From contig OY804580.1 in the NCBI GenBank assembly GCA_963680875.1, forward strand, positions 95,819,353 through 95,883,352: a DNA stretch of 64,000 nucleotides. The letters run 5' to 3'. Of this stretch, positions 51,701-62,725 are shown in pieces. This stretch comes from Bathymodiolus brooksi. Lineage: Eukaryota > Mollusca > Bivalvia > Mytilida > Modiolidae. The stretch's first letter is position 1. Each line of letters starts with the position of its first letter. The notes under the pieces were generated by a model. It made no database searches. It was not told where the DNA came from and was given only the letters and a program-made list of their open reading frames with translations. A program made the position numbers and the translations under genes.

Positions 51701-53170
51701 GTTTAGGCTCTTTGGTGTGATTTGGGTTATCATGTTTAGGCTCTTATGTGTGATTTTGGCTATCATGTTTAGGCTCTTTGGTGTTATTTTGACTCATGTT
51801 TAGGCTCTTTGGTGTGATTTTGGCTATCATGTTTAGGTTCTTTGGTGTTATTTTGGCTATCATGTTTAGGCTCTTTGGTGTTATTTTGGCTATCATGTTT
51901 AGGCTCTTTGATGTTATTTAGGTTATCATGCTTAGGCTCCTTGGTGTTATTTTGGCTATCATGTTTAGGTTCTTTGGTGTTATTTTGGCTATCATGTTTA
52001 GGCTCTTTGGTGTTATTTTGGCTATCATGTTAAGATTCTTTTGTGTTATTTTGGCTATCATGTTTAGGCTCTTTTGGTGTTATTTTGGCTATCATGTTTA
52101 GGCTCTTTGGTGTGATTTTGGCTATCATGTTTAGGTTCTTTGGTGTTATTTTGGCTATCATGTTTAGGCTCTTTGGTGTTATTTTGGCTATCATGTTTAG
52201 GTTCTTCGGTGTTATTTTGACTATCATGTTTAGGTTCTTTGGTGTTATTTTGACTCATGTTTAGGTTCTTTGGTGTTATTTTGGCTATCATGTTTCGGCT
52301 CTTTGGTGTTATTTTAGCTATCATGCTTAGGCTTTTTGGTGTGATTTTGGCTCTCGTATTTCGGCTCTTTGGTGTTATTTTGGCTATCATGTTTAGGCTC
52401 TTTGGTGTGATTTTGGCTATCATGTTAGGCTCTTTGGTGTTATTTTGGCTATCATGTTTAGGCTCTTTGGTGTGATTTTGGCTATCATGTTTAGGCTCTT
52501 TGGTGTTATTTTGGCTGTCATGTTTAGGCTCTTTGGTGTGATTTTGGCTATCGTATTTCGGCTCTTTGGTGTTATTTTGGCTATCATGTTTAGGCTCTTT
52601 GGTATGATTTTGGCTATCATGTTTAGACTCTTTGGTGTTATTTTGACTATCATGTTTCGGCTCTTTGGCTTTATTTTGGCTATCATGTTGAGTATCTTTG
52701 GTGTTATTTTGGCTATCATATTTAGGTTCTTTGGTGTGATTTTGTCTATCATGTTTAGGCTCTTTGGTGTTATTTTGGCTATGACGTTTAGGCTCTTTGG
52801 TGTGATTTTGGCTATCATGTTTAGGCTCTTTGGTGTAATTTTGGCTATGACGTTTAGGCTCTTTGGTATTATTTTGCCTATCATGTTTAGGCTCTTTGGT
52901 GTGATTTTGGCTATCATGTTTAGGCTCTTTGGTGTGATTTTGGCTATGACGTTTAGGCTCTTTGGTGTGATTTTGCCTATCATGTTTAGGCTCTTTGGTG
53001 TGATTTTGGCTATGACGTTTAGGCTCTTTGGTGTGATTTTGGCTATCATGTTTAGGCTCTTTGGTGTTATTTTGGCTATCATGTTTAGGCTCTTTGGTGT
53101 TATTTGGCTATCATGTTTCGGCTCTTTGGTGTTATTTTGGCTATCATGTTTCGGCTCTTTGGTATGATTT
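48781..53170. repeat. Higher-order block E pair (offset 2,436 to 2,503 bp)
   Basis: About 49.0-50.65 kb matches 51.4-53.15 kb. The offset is 2,436 bp up to about 49.6 kb, then 2,437 (a +1 base, CTCTTTTGG, at about 52,070), then 2,503 after 49.92 kb. The 66-bp step is a two-monomer deletion at about 49,915-49,922 (CTATCATTTTAGG), where other copies carry an ATCGTATTTCGG unit. Edges are approximate. Confidence 0.7.
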
Positions 53171-56100
53171 TGGCTATCATGTTTCGGCTCTTTGGTGTTA
53201 TTTTGGCTATCATGTTTCGGCTCTTTGGTTTGATTTTGACTATCATGTTTAGGCTCTTTGGTGTTATTTTGGCTATCATGTTTAGGCTCTTTGGTGTTAT
53301 TTTGGCTATCATGTTTAGGCTCTTTGGTGTTATTTTGGCTATCATGTTTAGGCTCTTTAGTGTGATTTTGGCTATCATGTGTAGGCTCTTTGGTGTTATT
53401 TTTGCTATCATGTTTCGTCTCTTTGGTGTTATTTTGGCAATCATGCTTAGACTCTTTGGTGTTATTTTGACTATCATGTTTAGGCTCTTCAGTCTTATTT
53501 TGGCTATCATGTTTAGGCTCTTTGGTGTGATTTGGGTTATCATGTTTAGGCTCTTTGGTGTGATTTTGGCTATCATGTTTAGGCTCTTTGGTGTGATTTT
53601 GGCTATCATGTTTAGGCTCTTTGGTGTTATTTTGGCTATCATGTTTAGGCTCTTTGGTGTTATTTTGGCTATCATGTTTAGGCTCTTTGGTGTTATTTTG
53701 GCTATCATGTTTAGGCTCTTTGGTGTGATTTTGGCTATCATGTTTAGGCTCTTTGGTGTTATTTTGACTATCATGTTAGGCTCTTTGGTGTTATTTTGGC
53801 TATCATGTTTAGGCTCTTTGGTGTTATTTTGGCTGTCATGTTTAGGCTCTTTGGTGTGATTTTGGCTATCATGTTAGGCTCTTTGGTGTTATTTTGGCTA
53901 TCATGTTTAGGCTCTTTGGTGTGATTTTGGCTATCATGTTTAGACTCTTTGGTGTTATTTTGGCTGTCATGTTTAGGTTCTTTGGTGTGATTTTGGCTAT
54001 CGTATTTCGGCTCTTTGGTGTTATTTTGGCTATCATGTTTAGGCTCTTTGGTGTGATTTTGGCTATCATGTTTAGACTCTTTGGTGTTATTTTGACTCAT
54101 GTTTCGGCTCTTTGGCTTTATTTTGGCTATCATGTTTAGTCTCTTTGGTGTTATTTTGGCTATCATATTTAGGTTCTTTGGTGTGATTTTGTCTATCATG
54201 TTTAGGCTCTTTGGTGTGATTTTGGCTATGACGTTTAGGCTCTTTGGTGTGATTTTGGCTATCATGTTTAGGCTCTTTGGTGTGATTTTGGCTATGACGT
54301 TTAGGCTCTTTGGTGTTATTTTGCCTATCATGTTTAGGCTCTTTGGTGTGATTTTGGCTATCATGTTTAGGCTCTTTGGTGTGATTTTGGCTATGACGTT
54401 TAGGCTCTTTGGTGTGATTTTGCCTATCATGTTTAGGCTCTTTGGTGTGATTTTGGCTATGACGTTTAGGCTCTTTGGTGTGATTTTGGCTATCATGTTT
54501 AGGCTCTTTGGTGTTATTTTGGCTATCATGATTAGGCTCTTTGGTGTTATTTGGCTATCATGTTTCGGCTCTTTGGTGTTATTTTGGCTATCATGTTTCG
54601 GCTCTTTGGTATGATTTTGGCTATCATGTTTAGACTCTTTGGTGTTATTTTGACTATCATGTTTCGGCTCTTTGGCTTTATTTTGGCTATCATGTTTAGG
54701 CTCTTTGGTGTTATTTTGGCTATCATGTTTCGGCTCTTTGGTGTTATTTTGGCTATCATGTTTCGGCTCTTTGGTTTGATTTTGACTATCATGTTTAGGC
54801 TCTTTGGTGTTATTTTGGCTATCATGTTTAGGCTCTTTAGTGTGATTTTGGCTATCATGTGTAGGCTCTTTGGTGTTATTTTTGCTATCATGTTTCGTCT
54901 CTTTGCTGTTATTTTGGCTATCATGTTTAGACTCTTTGGTGTTATTTTGACTATCATGTTTAGGCTCTTCAGTCTTATTTTGGCTATCATGTTTAGGCTC
55001 TTTGGTGTGATTTGGGTTATCATGTTTAGGCTCTTTGGTGTGATTTTGGCTATCATATTTAGGCTCTTTGGTGTGATTTTGGCTATCATGTTTAGGCTCT
55101 TTGGTGTTATTTTGGCTATCATGTTTAGGCTCTTTGGTGTTATTTTGGCTATCATGTTTAGGCTCTTTGGTGTTATTTTGGCTATCATGTTTAGGCTCTT
55201 TGGTGTGATTTTGGCTATCATGTTTAGGCTCTTTGGTGTTATTTTGACTATCATGTTAGGCTCTTTGGTGTTATTTTGGCTATCATGTTTAGGCTCTTTG
55301 GTGTGATTTTGGCTATCATGTTTAGGCTCTTTGGTGTTATTTTGACTATCATGTTAGGCTCTTTGGTGTTATTTTGGCTATCATGTTTAGGCTCTTTGGT
55401 GTGATTTTGGCTATCATGTTTAGGCTCTTTGGTAATATTTTGGCTGTCATGTTTAGGCTCTTTGGTGTGATTTTGGCTATCGTATTTCGGCTCTTTGGTG
55501 TTATTTTGGCTATCATGTTTAGGCTCTTTGGTATGATTTTGGCTATCATGTTTAGACTCTTTGGTGTTATTTTGACTATCATGTTTCGGCTCTTTGGCTT
55601 TATTTTGGCTATCATGTTGAGTCTCTTTGGTGTTATTTTGGCTATCATATTTAGGTTCTTTGGTGTGATTTTGTCTATCATGTTTAGGCTCTTTGGTGTT
55701 ATTTTGGCTATGACGTTTAGGCTCTTTGGTGTGATTTTGGCTATCATGTTTAGGCTCTTTGGTGTGATTTTGGCTATGACGTTTAGGCTCTTTGGTGTTA
55801 TTTTGCCTATCATGTTTAGGCTCTTTGGTGTGATTTTGGCTATCATGTTTAGGCTCTTTGGTGTGATTTTGGCTATGACGTTTAGGCTCTTTGGTGTGAT
55901 TTTGCCTATCATGTTTAGGCTCTTTGGTGTGATTTGGGTTATCATGTTTAGGCTCTTTGGTGTGATTTTGGCTATCATATTTAGGCTCTTTGGTGTGATT
56001 TTGGCTATCATGTTTAGGCTCTTTGGTGTTATTTTGGCTATCATGTTTAGGCTCTTTGGTGTTATTTTGGCTATCATGTTTAGGCTCTTTGGTGTTATTT

Positions 56101-59100
56101 TGGCTATCATGTTTAGGCTCTTTGGTGTGATTTTGGCTATCATGTTTAGGCTCTTTGGTGTTATTTTGGCTGTCATGTTTAGGCTCTTTGGTGTGATTTT
56201 GGCTATCGTATTTCGGCTCTTTGGTGTTATTTTGGCTATCATGTTTAGGCTCTTTGGTATGATTTTGGCTATCATGTTTAGACTCTTTGGTGTTATTTTG
56301 ACTATCATGTTTCGGCTCTTTGGCTTTATTTTGGCTATCATGTTGAGTCTCTTTGGTGTTATTTTGGCTATCATATTTAGGTTCTTTGGTGTGATTTTGT
56401 CTATCATGTTTAGGCTCTTTGGTGTTATTTTGGCTATGACGTTTAGGCTCTTTGGTGTGATTTTGGCTATCATGTTTAGGCTCTTTGGTGTGATTTTGGC
56501 TATGACGTTTAGGCTCTTTGGTGTTATTTTGCCTATCATGTTTAGGCTCTTTGGTGTGATTTTGGCTATCATGTTTAGGCTCTTTGGTGTGATTTTGGCT
56601 ATGACGTTTAGGCTCTTTGGTGTGATTTTGCCTATCATGTTTAGGCTCTTTGGTGTGATTTTGGCTATGACGTTTAGGCTCTTTGGTGTGATTTTGGCAA
56701 TCATGTTTAGGCTCTTTGGTGTTATTTTGGCTATCATGTTTAGGCTCTTTGGTGTTATTTGGCTATCATGTTTCGGCTCTTTGGTGTTATTTTGGCTATC
56801 ATGTTTCGGCTCTTTGGTATGATTTTGGCTATCATGTTTAGACTCTTTGGTGTTATTTTGACTATCATGTTTCGGCTCTTTGGCTTTATTTTGGCTATCA
56901 TGTTTAGGCTCTTTGGTGTTATTTTGGCTATCATGTTTCGGCTCTTTGGTGTTATTTTGGCTATCATGTTTCGGCTCTTTGGTTTGATTTTGACTATCAT
57001 GTTTAGGCTCTTTGGTGTTATTTTGGCTATCATGTTTAGGCTCTTTGGTGTTATTTTGGCTATCATGTTTAGGCTCTTTGGTGTTATTTTGGCTATCATG
57101 TTTAGGCTCTTTAGTGTGATTTTGGCTATCATGTGTAGGCTCTTTGGTGTTATTTTTGCTATCATGTTTCGTCTCTTTGGTGTTATTTTGGCAATCATGT
57201 TTAGACTCTTTGGTGTTATTTTGACTATCATGTTTAGGCTCTTCAGTCTTATTTTGGCTATCATGTTTAGGCTCTTTGGTGTGATTTGGGTTATCATGTT
57301 TAGGCTCTTTGGTGTGATTTTGGCTATCATGTTTAGGCTCTTTGGTGTGATTTTGGCTATCATGTTTAGGCTCTTTGGTGTTATTTTGGCTATCATGTTT
57401 AGGCTCTTTGGTGTTATTTTGGCTATCATGTTTAGGCTCTTTGGTGTTATTTTGGCTATCATGTTTAGGCTCTTTGGTGTGATTTTGGCTATCATGTTTA
57501 GGCTCTTTGGTGTTATTTTGACTATCATGTTAGGCTCTTTGGTGTTATTTTGGCTATCATGTTTAGGCTCTTTGGTGTTATTTTGGCTATCATGTTTAGG
57601 CTCTTTGGTGTTATTTAGGTTATCATGCTTAGTCTCCTTGGTGTTATTTTGGCTATCATGTTTAGGTTCTTTGGTGTTATTTTGGCTATCATGTTTAGGC
57701 TCTTTGGTGTTATTTTGGCTATCATGTTAAGATTCTTTTGTGTTATTTTGGCTATCATGTTTAGGCTCTTTGGTGTTATTTTGGCTATCATGTTTAGGCT
57801 CTTTGGTGTGATTTTGGCTATCATGTTTAGGTTCTTTGGTGTTATTTTGGCTATGATGTTTAGGCTCTTTGGTGTTATTTTGGCTATCATGTTTAGGTTC
57901 TTCGGTGTTATTTTGACTATCATGTTTAGGTTCTTTGGTGTTATTTTGACTCATGTTTAGGTTCTTTGGTGTTATTTTGGCTATCATGTTTCGGCTCTTT
58001 GGTGTTATTTTGGCTATCATGTTTAGGCTTTTTGGTGTGATTTTGGCTATCGTATTTCGGCTCTTTGGTGTTATTTTGGCTATCATGTTTAGGCTCTTTG
58101 GTGTGATTTTGGCTATCATGTTAGGCTCTTTGGTGTTATTTTGGCTATCATGTTTAGGCTCTTTGGTGTGATTTTGGCTATCATGTTTAGGCTGTTTGGT
58201 GTTATTTTGGCTGTCATGTTTAGGCTCTTTGGTGTGATTTTGGCTATCGTATTTCGGCTCTTTGGTGTTATTTTGGCTATCATGTTTAGGCTCTTTGGTA
58301 TGATTTTGGCTATCATGTTTAGACTCTTTGGTGTTATTTTGACTATCATGTTTCGGCTCTTTGGCTTTATTTTGGCTATCATGTTTAGTCTCTTTGGTGT
58401 TATTTTGGCTATCATATTTAGGTTCTTTGGTGTGATTTTGTCTATCATGTTTAGGCTCTTTGGTGTTATTTTGGCTATGACGTTTAGGCTCTTTGGTGTG
58501 ATTTTGGCTATCATGTTTAGGCTCTTTGGCTTTATTTTGGCTATCATGTTTAGTCTCCTTGGTGTTATTTTGGCTATCATATTTAGGTTCTTTGGTGTGA
58601 TTTTGGCTATCATGTTTAGGCTCTTTGGTGTTATTTTGGCTATGACGTTTAGGCTCTTTGGTGTGATTTTGGCTATGACGTTTAGGCTCTTTGGTGTTAT
58701 TTTGCCTATCATGTTTAGGCTCTTTGGTGTGATTTTGGCTATCATGTTTAGGCTCTTTGGTGTGATTTTGGCTATGACGTTTAGGCTCTTTGGTGTGATT
58801 TTGCCTATCATGTGTAGGCTCTTTGGTGTGATTTTGGCTATGACGTTTAGGCTCTTTGGTGTGATTTTGGCTATCATGTTTAGGCTCTTTGGTGTTATTT
58901 TGGCTATCATGTTTAGGCTCTTTGGTGTTATTTGGCTATCATGTTTCGGCTCTTTGGTGTTATTTTGGCTATCATGTTTCGGCTCTTTGGTATGATTTTG
59001 GCTATCATGTTTAGACTCTTTGGTGTTATTTTGACTATCATGTTTCGGCTCTTTGGCTTTATTTTGGCTATCATGTTTAGGCTCTTTGGTGTTATTTTGG

Positions 59101-61845
59101 CTATCATGTTTCGGCTCTTTGGTGTTATTTTGGCTATCATGTTTCGGCTCTTTGGTTTGATTTTGACTATCATGTTTAGGCTCTTTGGTGTTATTTTGGC
59201 TATCATGTTTAGGCTCTTTGGTGTTATTTTGGCTATCATGTTTAGGCTCTTTGGTGTTATTTTGGCTATCATGTTTAGGCTATTTAGTGTGATTTTGGCT
59301 ATCATGTGTAGGCTCTTTAATGTTATTTTTGCTATCATGTTTCGTCTCTTTGGTGTTATTTTGGCTATCATGTTTAGGCTCTTTGGTGTGATTTTGGCTA
59401 TCATGTTTAGGCTCTTTGGTGTTATTTTGGCTATCATGTTTAGGCTCTTTGGTGTTATTTTGGCTATCATGTTTAGGCTCTTTAGTGTGATTTTGGCTAT
59501 CATGTGTAGGCTCTTTGGTGTTATTTTTGCTATCATGTTTCGTCTCTTTGGTGTTATTTTGGCTATCATGTTTAGGCTCTTTGGTGTTATTTTTGCTATC
59601 ATGTTTAGGCTCTTCAGTGTTATTTTGGCTATCATGTTTCGGCTCTTTGGTGTGATTTTTGCTATCATGTTTCGTCTCTTTGATGTTATTTTGGCTATCA
59701 TGTTTAGGCTCTTTGGTGTGATTTTGGCTATGATATTTAGACTCTTTGGTGTTATTTTGGCTGTCATGTTTAGGCTCTTTGGTGTTATTTTGGCTATCAT
59801 GTTTCGGTTCTTTGGTGTGATTTTGGCTATCATGTTAGGCTCTTTGGTGTTATTTTGGCTATCATGTTTAGGCTCTTTGGTGTGATTTTGGCTATCATGT
59901 TTAGGCTCTTTGGTGTTATTTTGGCTGTCATGTTTAGGCTCTTTGGTGTGATTTTGGCTATCGTATTTCGGCTCTTTGGTGTTATTTTGGCTATCATGTT
60001 TAGGCTCTTTGGTATGATTTTGGCTATCATGTTTAGACTCTTTGGTGTTATTTTGACTATCATGTTTCGGCTCTTTGGCTTTATTTTGGCTATCATGTTT
60101 AGTCTCTTTGGTGTTATTTTGGCTATCATATTTAGGTTCTTTGGTGTGATTTTGTCTATCATGTTTAGGCTCTTTGGTGTTATTTTGGCTATGACGTTTA
60201 GGCTCTTTGGTGTGATTTTGGCTATCATGTTTAGGCTCTTTGGTGTGATTTTGGCTATGACGTTTAGGCTCTTTGGTGTTATTTTGCCTATCATGTTTAG
60301 GCTGTTTGGTGTGATTTTGGCTATCATGTTTAGGCTCTTTGGTGTGATTTTGGCTATGACGTTTAGGCTCTTTGGTGTGATTTTGCCTATCATGTTTAGG
60401 CTCTTTGGTTTGATTTTGGCTATGACGTTTAGGCTCTTTGGTGTGATTTTGGCTATCATGTTTAGGCTCTTTGGTGTTATTTTGGCTATCATGTTTAGGC
60501 TCTTTGGTGTTATTTTGGCTATCATGTTTCGGCTCTTTGGTGTTATTTTGGCTATCATGTTTCGGCTCTTTGGTATGATTTTGGCTATCATGTTTAGACT
60601 CTTTGGTGTTATTTTGACTATCATGTTTCGGCTCTTTGGCTTTATTTTGGCTATCATGTTTAGGCTCTTTGGTGTTATTTTGGCTATCATGTTTCGGCTC
60701 TTTGGTGTTATTTTGGCTATCATGTTTCGGCTCTTTGGTTTGATTTTGACTATCATGTTTAGGCTCTTTGGTGTTATTTTGGCTATCATGTTTAGGCTCT
60801 TTGGTGTTATTTTGGCTATCATGTTTAGGCTCTTTGGTGTTATTTTGGCTATCATGTTTAGGCTCTTTAGTGTGATTTTGGCTATCATGTGTAGGCTCTT
60901 TGGTGTTATTTTTGTTATCATGTTTCGTCTCTTTGGTGTTATTTTGGCTATCATGTTTAAGCTCTTTGGTGTGATTTTGGCTATCATGTTTAGGCTCTTT
61001 GGTGTTATTTTGGCTATCATGTTTAGGCTCTTTGGTGTTATTTTGGCTATCATGTTTAGGCTCTTTAGTGTGATTTTGGCTATCATGTGTAGGCTCTTTG
61101 GTGTTATTTTTGCTATCATGTTTCGTCTCTTTGGTGTTATTTTGGCTATCATGTTTAGGCTCTTTGGTGTTATTTTTGCTATCATGTTTAGGCTCTTCAG
61201 TGTTATTTTGGCTATCATGTTTCGGCTCTTTGGTGTTATTTTTGCTATCATGTTTCGTCTCTTTGGTGTTATTTTGGCTATCATGTTTAAGCTCTTTGGT
61301 GTTATTTTGGCTATGATATTTAGGCTCTTTGGTGTTATTTTGGCTGTCATGTTTAGGCTCTTTGGTGTTATTTTGGCTATCATGTTTCGGTTCTTTGGTG
61401 TTATTTTGGCTATCATGTTTAGGCTCTTTGGTGTTATTTTGGCTATCATGTTTAGGCTCTTTGGTGTTATTTTGACTATCATGTTTAGGCTCTTTGATGT
61501 TATTTTGACTATCATGTTTCGGTTCTTTGGTGTTATTTTGGCTATCATGTTTAGGCTCTTTGGTGTTATTTTTGCTATCATGTTTCGTCTCTTTGGTGTT
61601 ATTTTGGCTATCATGTTTAGGCTCTTTGGTGTTATTTTGGCTATGACGTTTAGGCTCTTTGGTGTTATTTTGGCTGTCTTGTTTAGGCTCTTTGGTGTTA
61701 TTTTGGCTATCATGATTCGGTTCTTTGGTGTTATTTTGGCTATCATGTTTAGGCTCTTTGGTGTTATTTTGGCTATGATGTTTAGGGTCTTTGGTGTTAT
61801 TTTGACTATCATGTTTAGGCTCTTTGGTGTTATTTTGGCTATCAT
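53171..61845. repeat. Mosaic of ~0.7-2.9 kb modules, including A-like material
   Basis: Modules marked by ATGTTAGG, ATCGTATTTCGG, CTATGACG clusters and CTTCAGTC recur at 52.4, 53.9, 55.35, 56.1, 58.1 and 59.83 kb. A module of about 716 bp is tandemly repeated at 55.4-56.9 kb (ATCGTATTTCGG at 55,489 and 56,205). From about 58.93 kb the order resembles block A (10.2-14.3 kb), so A-type sequence lies near both ends of the array. Confidence 0.6.
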
Positions 61846-62224
61846 GTTTAGACTCTGGTGTTATTTTGGCTATGATGTTTAGACTCTTTGGTTTTATTTT
61901 GGCTATCATGTTTAGGCTCTTTGGTGTTATTTTGGCTATCATGTTTAGGCTCTGGTGTTATTTTGGCTATGATGTTTAGACTCTTTGGTTTTATTTTGGC
62001 TATCATGTTTAGGCTCTTTGGTGTTATTTTGACTCATGTTTACGCTCTTTGGTGTTATTTTGGCTATCATGTTTAGGCTCTTTGGTGTGATTTTGGCTAT
62101 CATGTTTAGGCTCTTTGGTGTTATTTTGGCTATCATGTTTAGGCTCTTTGGTGTTATTTTGGCTATCATGTTTAGGCTCTTTGGTGTTATTTTGGCTATC
62201 ATGTTTAGGCTCTTTGGTGTTATT
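61846..62224. repeat. Right edge: 97-bp duplication, then clean consensus units
   Basis: The CTCTGGTG deletion and its following AGACTCTTTGGTTTT unit occur twice, 97 bp apart (TCTGGTG at 61,854 and 61,951; 3 x 33 minus 2). After GACTCATGTTTACG (about 62,032) the last five or six units are close to consensus. The array stops mid-unit at GGTGTTATT (62,224) and unique sequence begins at GCTCCC. There is no gradual decay, unlike the left edge. Confidence 0.8.
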
Positions 62225-62252
62225 GCTCCCAACCACTTTCTAATATTTCGAC

Positions 62253-62362
62253 ATTTTCCATATGGATCCTGGTATCAGCACGAGACTCCCATATCAAGGC
62301 CGACAGTGAAGCTCTACGGGTGATATGGGTCGAGGTCTGATACCAGGGACGATATGGAAAAT
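62253..62362. repeat. Imperfect ~110-bp hairpin (MITE-like) in right flank
   Basis: The outer arms 62,253-62,278 and 62,337-62,362 are inverted copies with few mismatches (ATTTTCCATATGG...TGGTATCAG against CTGATACCAGGG...ATATGGAAAAT). Pairing continues inward through GACTCCCATATCA against TGATATGGGTCGAGGTC, leaving a loop of roughly 25 bases. No open frame is present. It could be a small non-autonomous DNA transposon or a conserved structured repeat; no clear target-site duplication was seen. Confidence 0.75.
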
Positions 62363-62627
62363 TTCATGTCATAATTTATTTATCTCATATTTTACATTGA
62401 CTTTTTTCAAGCATTGACTTTTATATTGCATATAAAATCTTTGAACTGACAAATTGCAAAAATAAATATTTTTGTTTCCAGTCTGGTTTAATAAAAATAT
62501 CAAACACTGTCGATGTGTACAATGACTTTAGAAAGTGTTGATAAAATCTACCCAAGACATTGACATTTGAATGGAAATCCCTACTCAACACCACGTATAC
62601 ATTTGAGTCAATTATTCTGTTTCAAGT
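62363..62627. other. AT-rich spacer, nothing recognised
   Basis: No reading frame, repeat or motif that I can support in this AT-rich stretch. Confidence 0.5.
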
Positions 62628-62725
62628 TATAGAAAACAAGACATCTATCTACTAAACAGCTAACCCATCTCATACCAGTAAGTTAAAAAACAAGCCACTT
62701 GGTAGTTAGTGTCTTGTTTTCTATA
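62628..62725. repeat. 16-bp perfect inverted repeat, 66-bp spacer
   Basis: TATAGAAAACAAGACA at 62,628-62,643 is the exact reverse complement of TGTCTTGTTTTCTATA at 62,710-62,725. The enclosed 66 bp contain no gene. It may be the terminal inverted repeats of a tiny element or an incidental hairpin. Confidence 0.7.

Larger units (their letters stand above)
1489..62224. repeat. 33-bp satellite array, ~60.7 kb, ~1,840 units
   Basis: A 33-bp unit repeats head to tail in one orientation from the left junction to an abrupt right edge. A clean consensus unit is at 1,571-1,603: it starts ATGTTTAGG, has CTCTTTGGTG in the middle and ends ATTTTGGCTATC. Composition of that unit is T17 G8 A4 C4, so the plus strand is about 52% T. 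Common point variants are AGG to CGG, CTC to TTC, GTT to GTG, and GCT to ACT or CCT. Recurrent indels include -1 (ATGTTAGG; TTATTTGGC; AGGCCTTTG), -2 (CTCTGGTG; GACTCATG) and -14 near 44.2 kb. I read no transposon, inversion or unique insert inside it. Four of six consensus frames lack stops (plus MFRLFGVILAI and CLGSLVLFWLS; minus MIAKITPKSLN and DSQNNTKEPKH), which explains the very long open frames. I do not recognise the family. Function unknown. Confidence 0.97.

Noticed and set aside
1489..62224. CRISPR array
   Set aside because: Repeat units abut with no unique spacers, units vary freely, and the flanks are eukaryotic SINEs.
1571..62224. Telomeric or interstitial telomere repeat, because each unit contains TTTAGGC
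   Set aside because: The match is 6-7 bases within 33 and occurs once per unit. Mollusc telomeres are TTAGGG; there is no run of hexamers.
1489..62224. Target-site duplication marking insertion of the whole array
   Set aside because: Left junction GATATAGCT and right junction GCTCCC share only GCT, too short to mean anything.
1489..62224. G-quadruplex potential on the plus strand
   Set aside because: The consensus has only GG doublets (AGGC, TGGT, TTGGC) and no runs of three or more G, so stable quadruplexes are unlikely.
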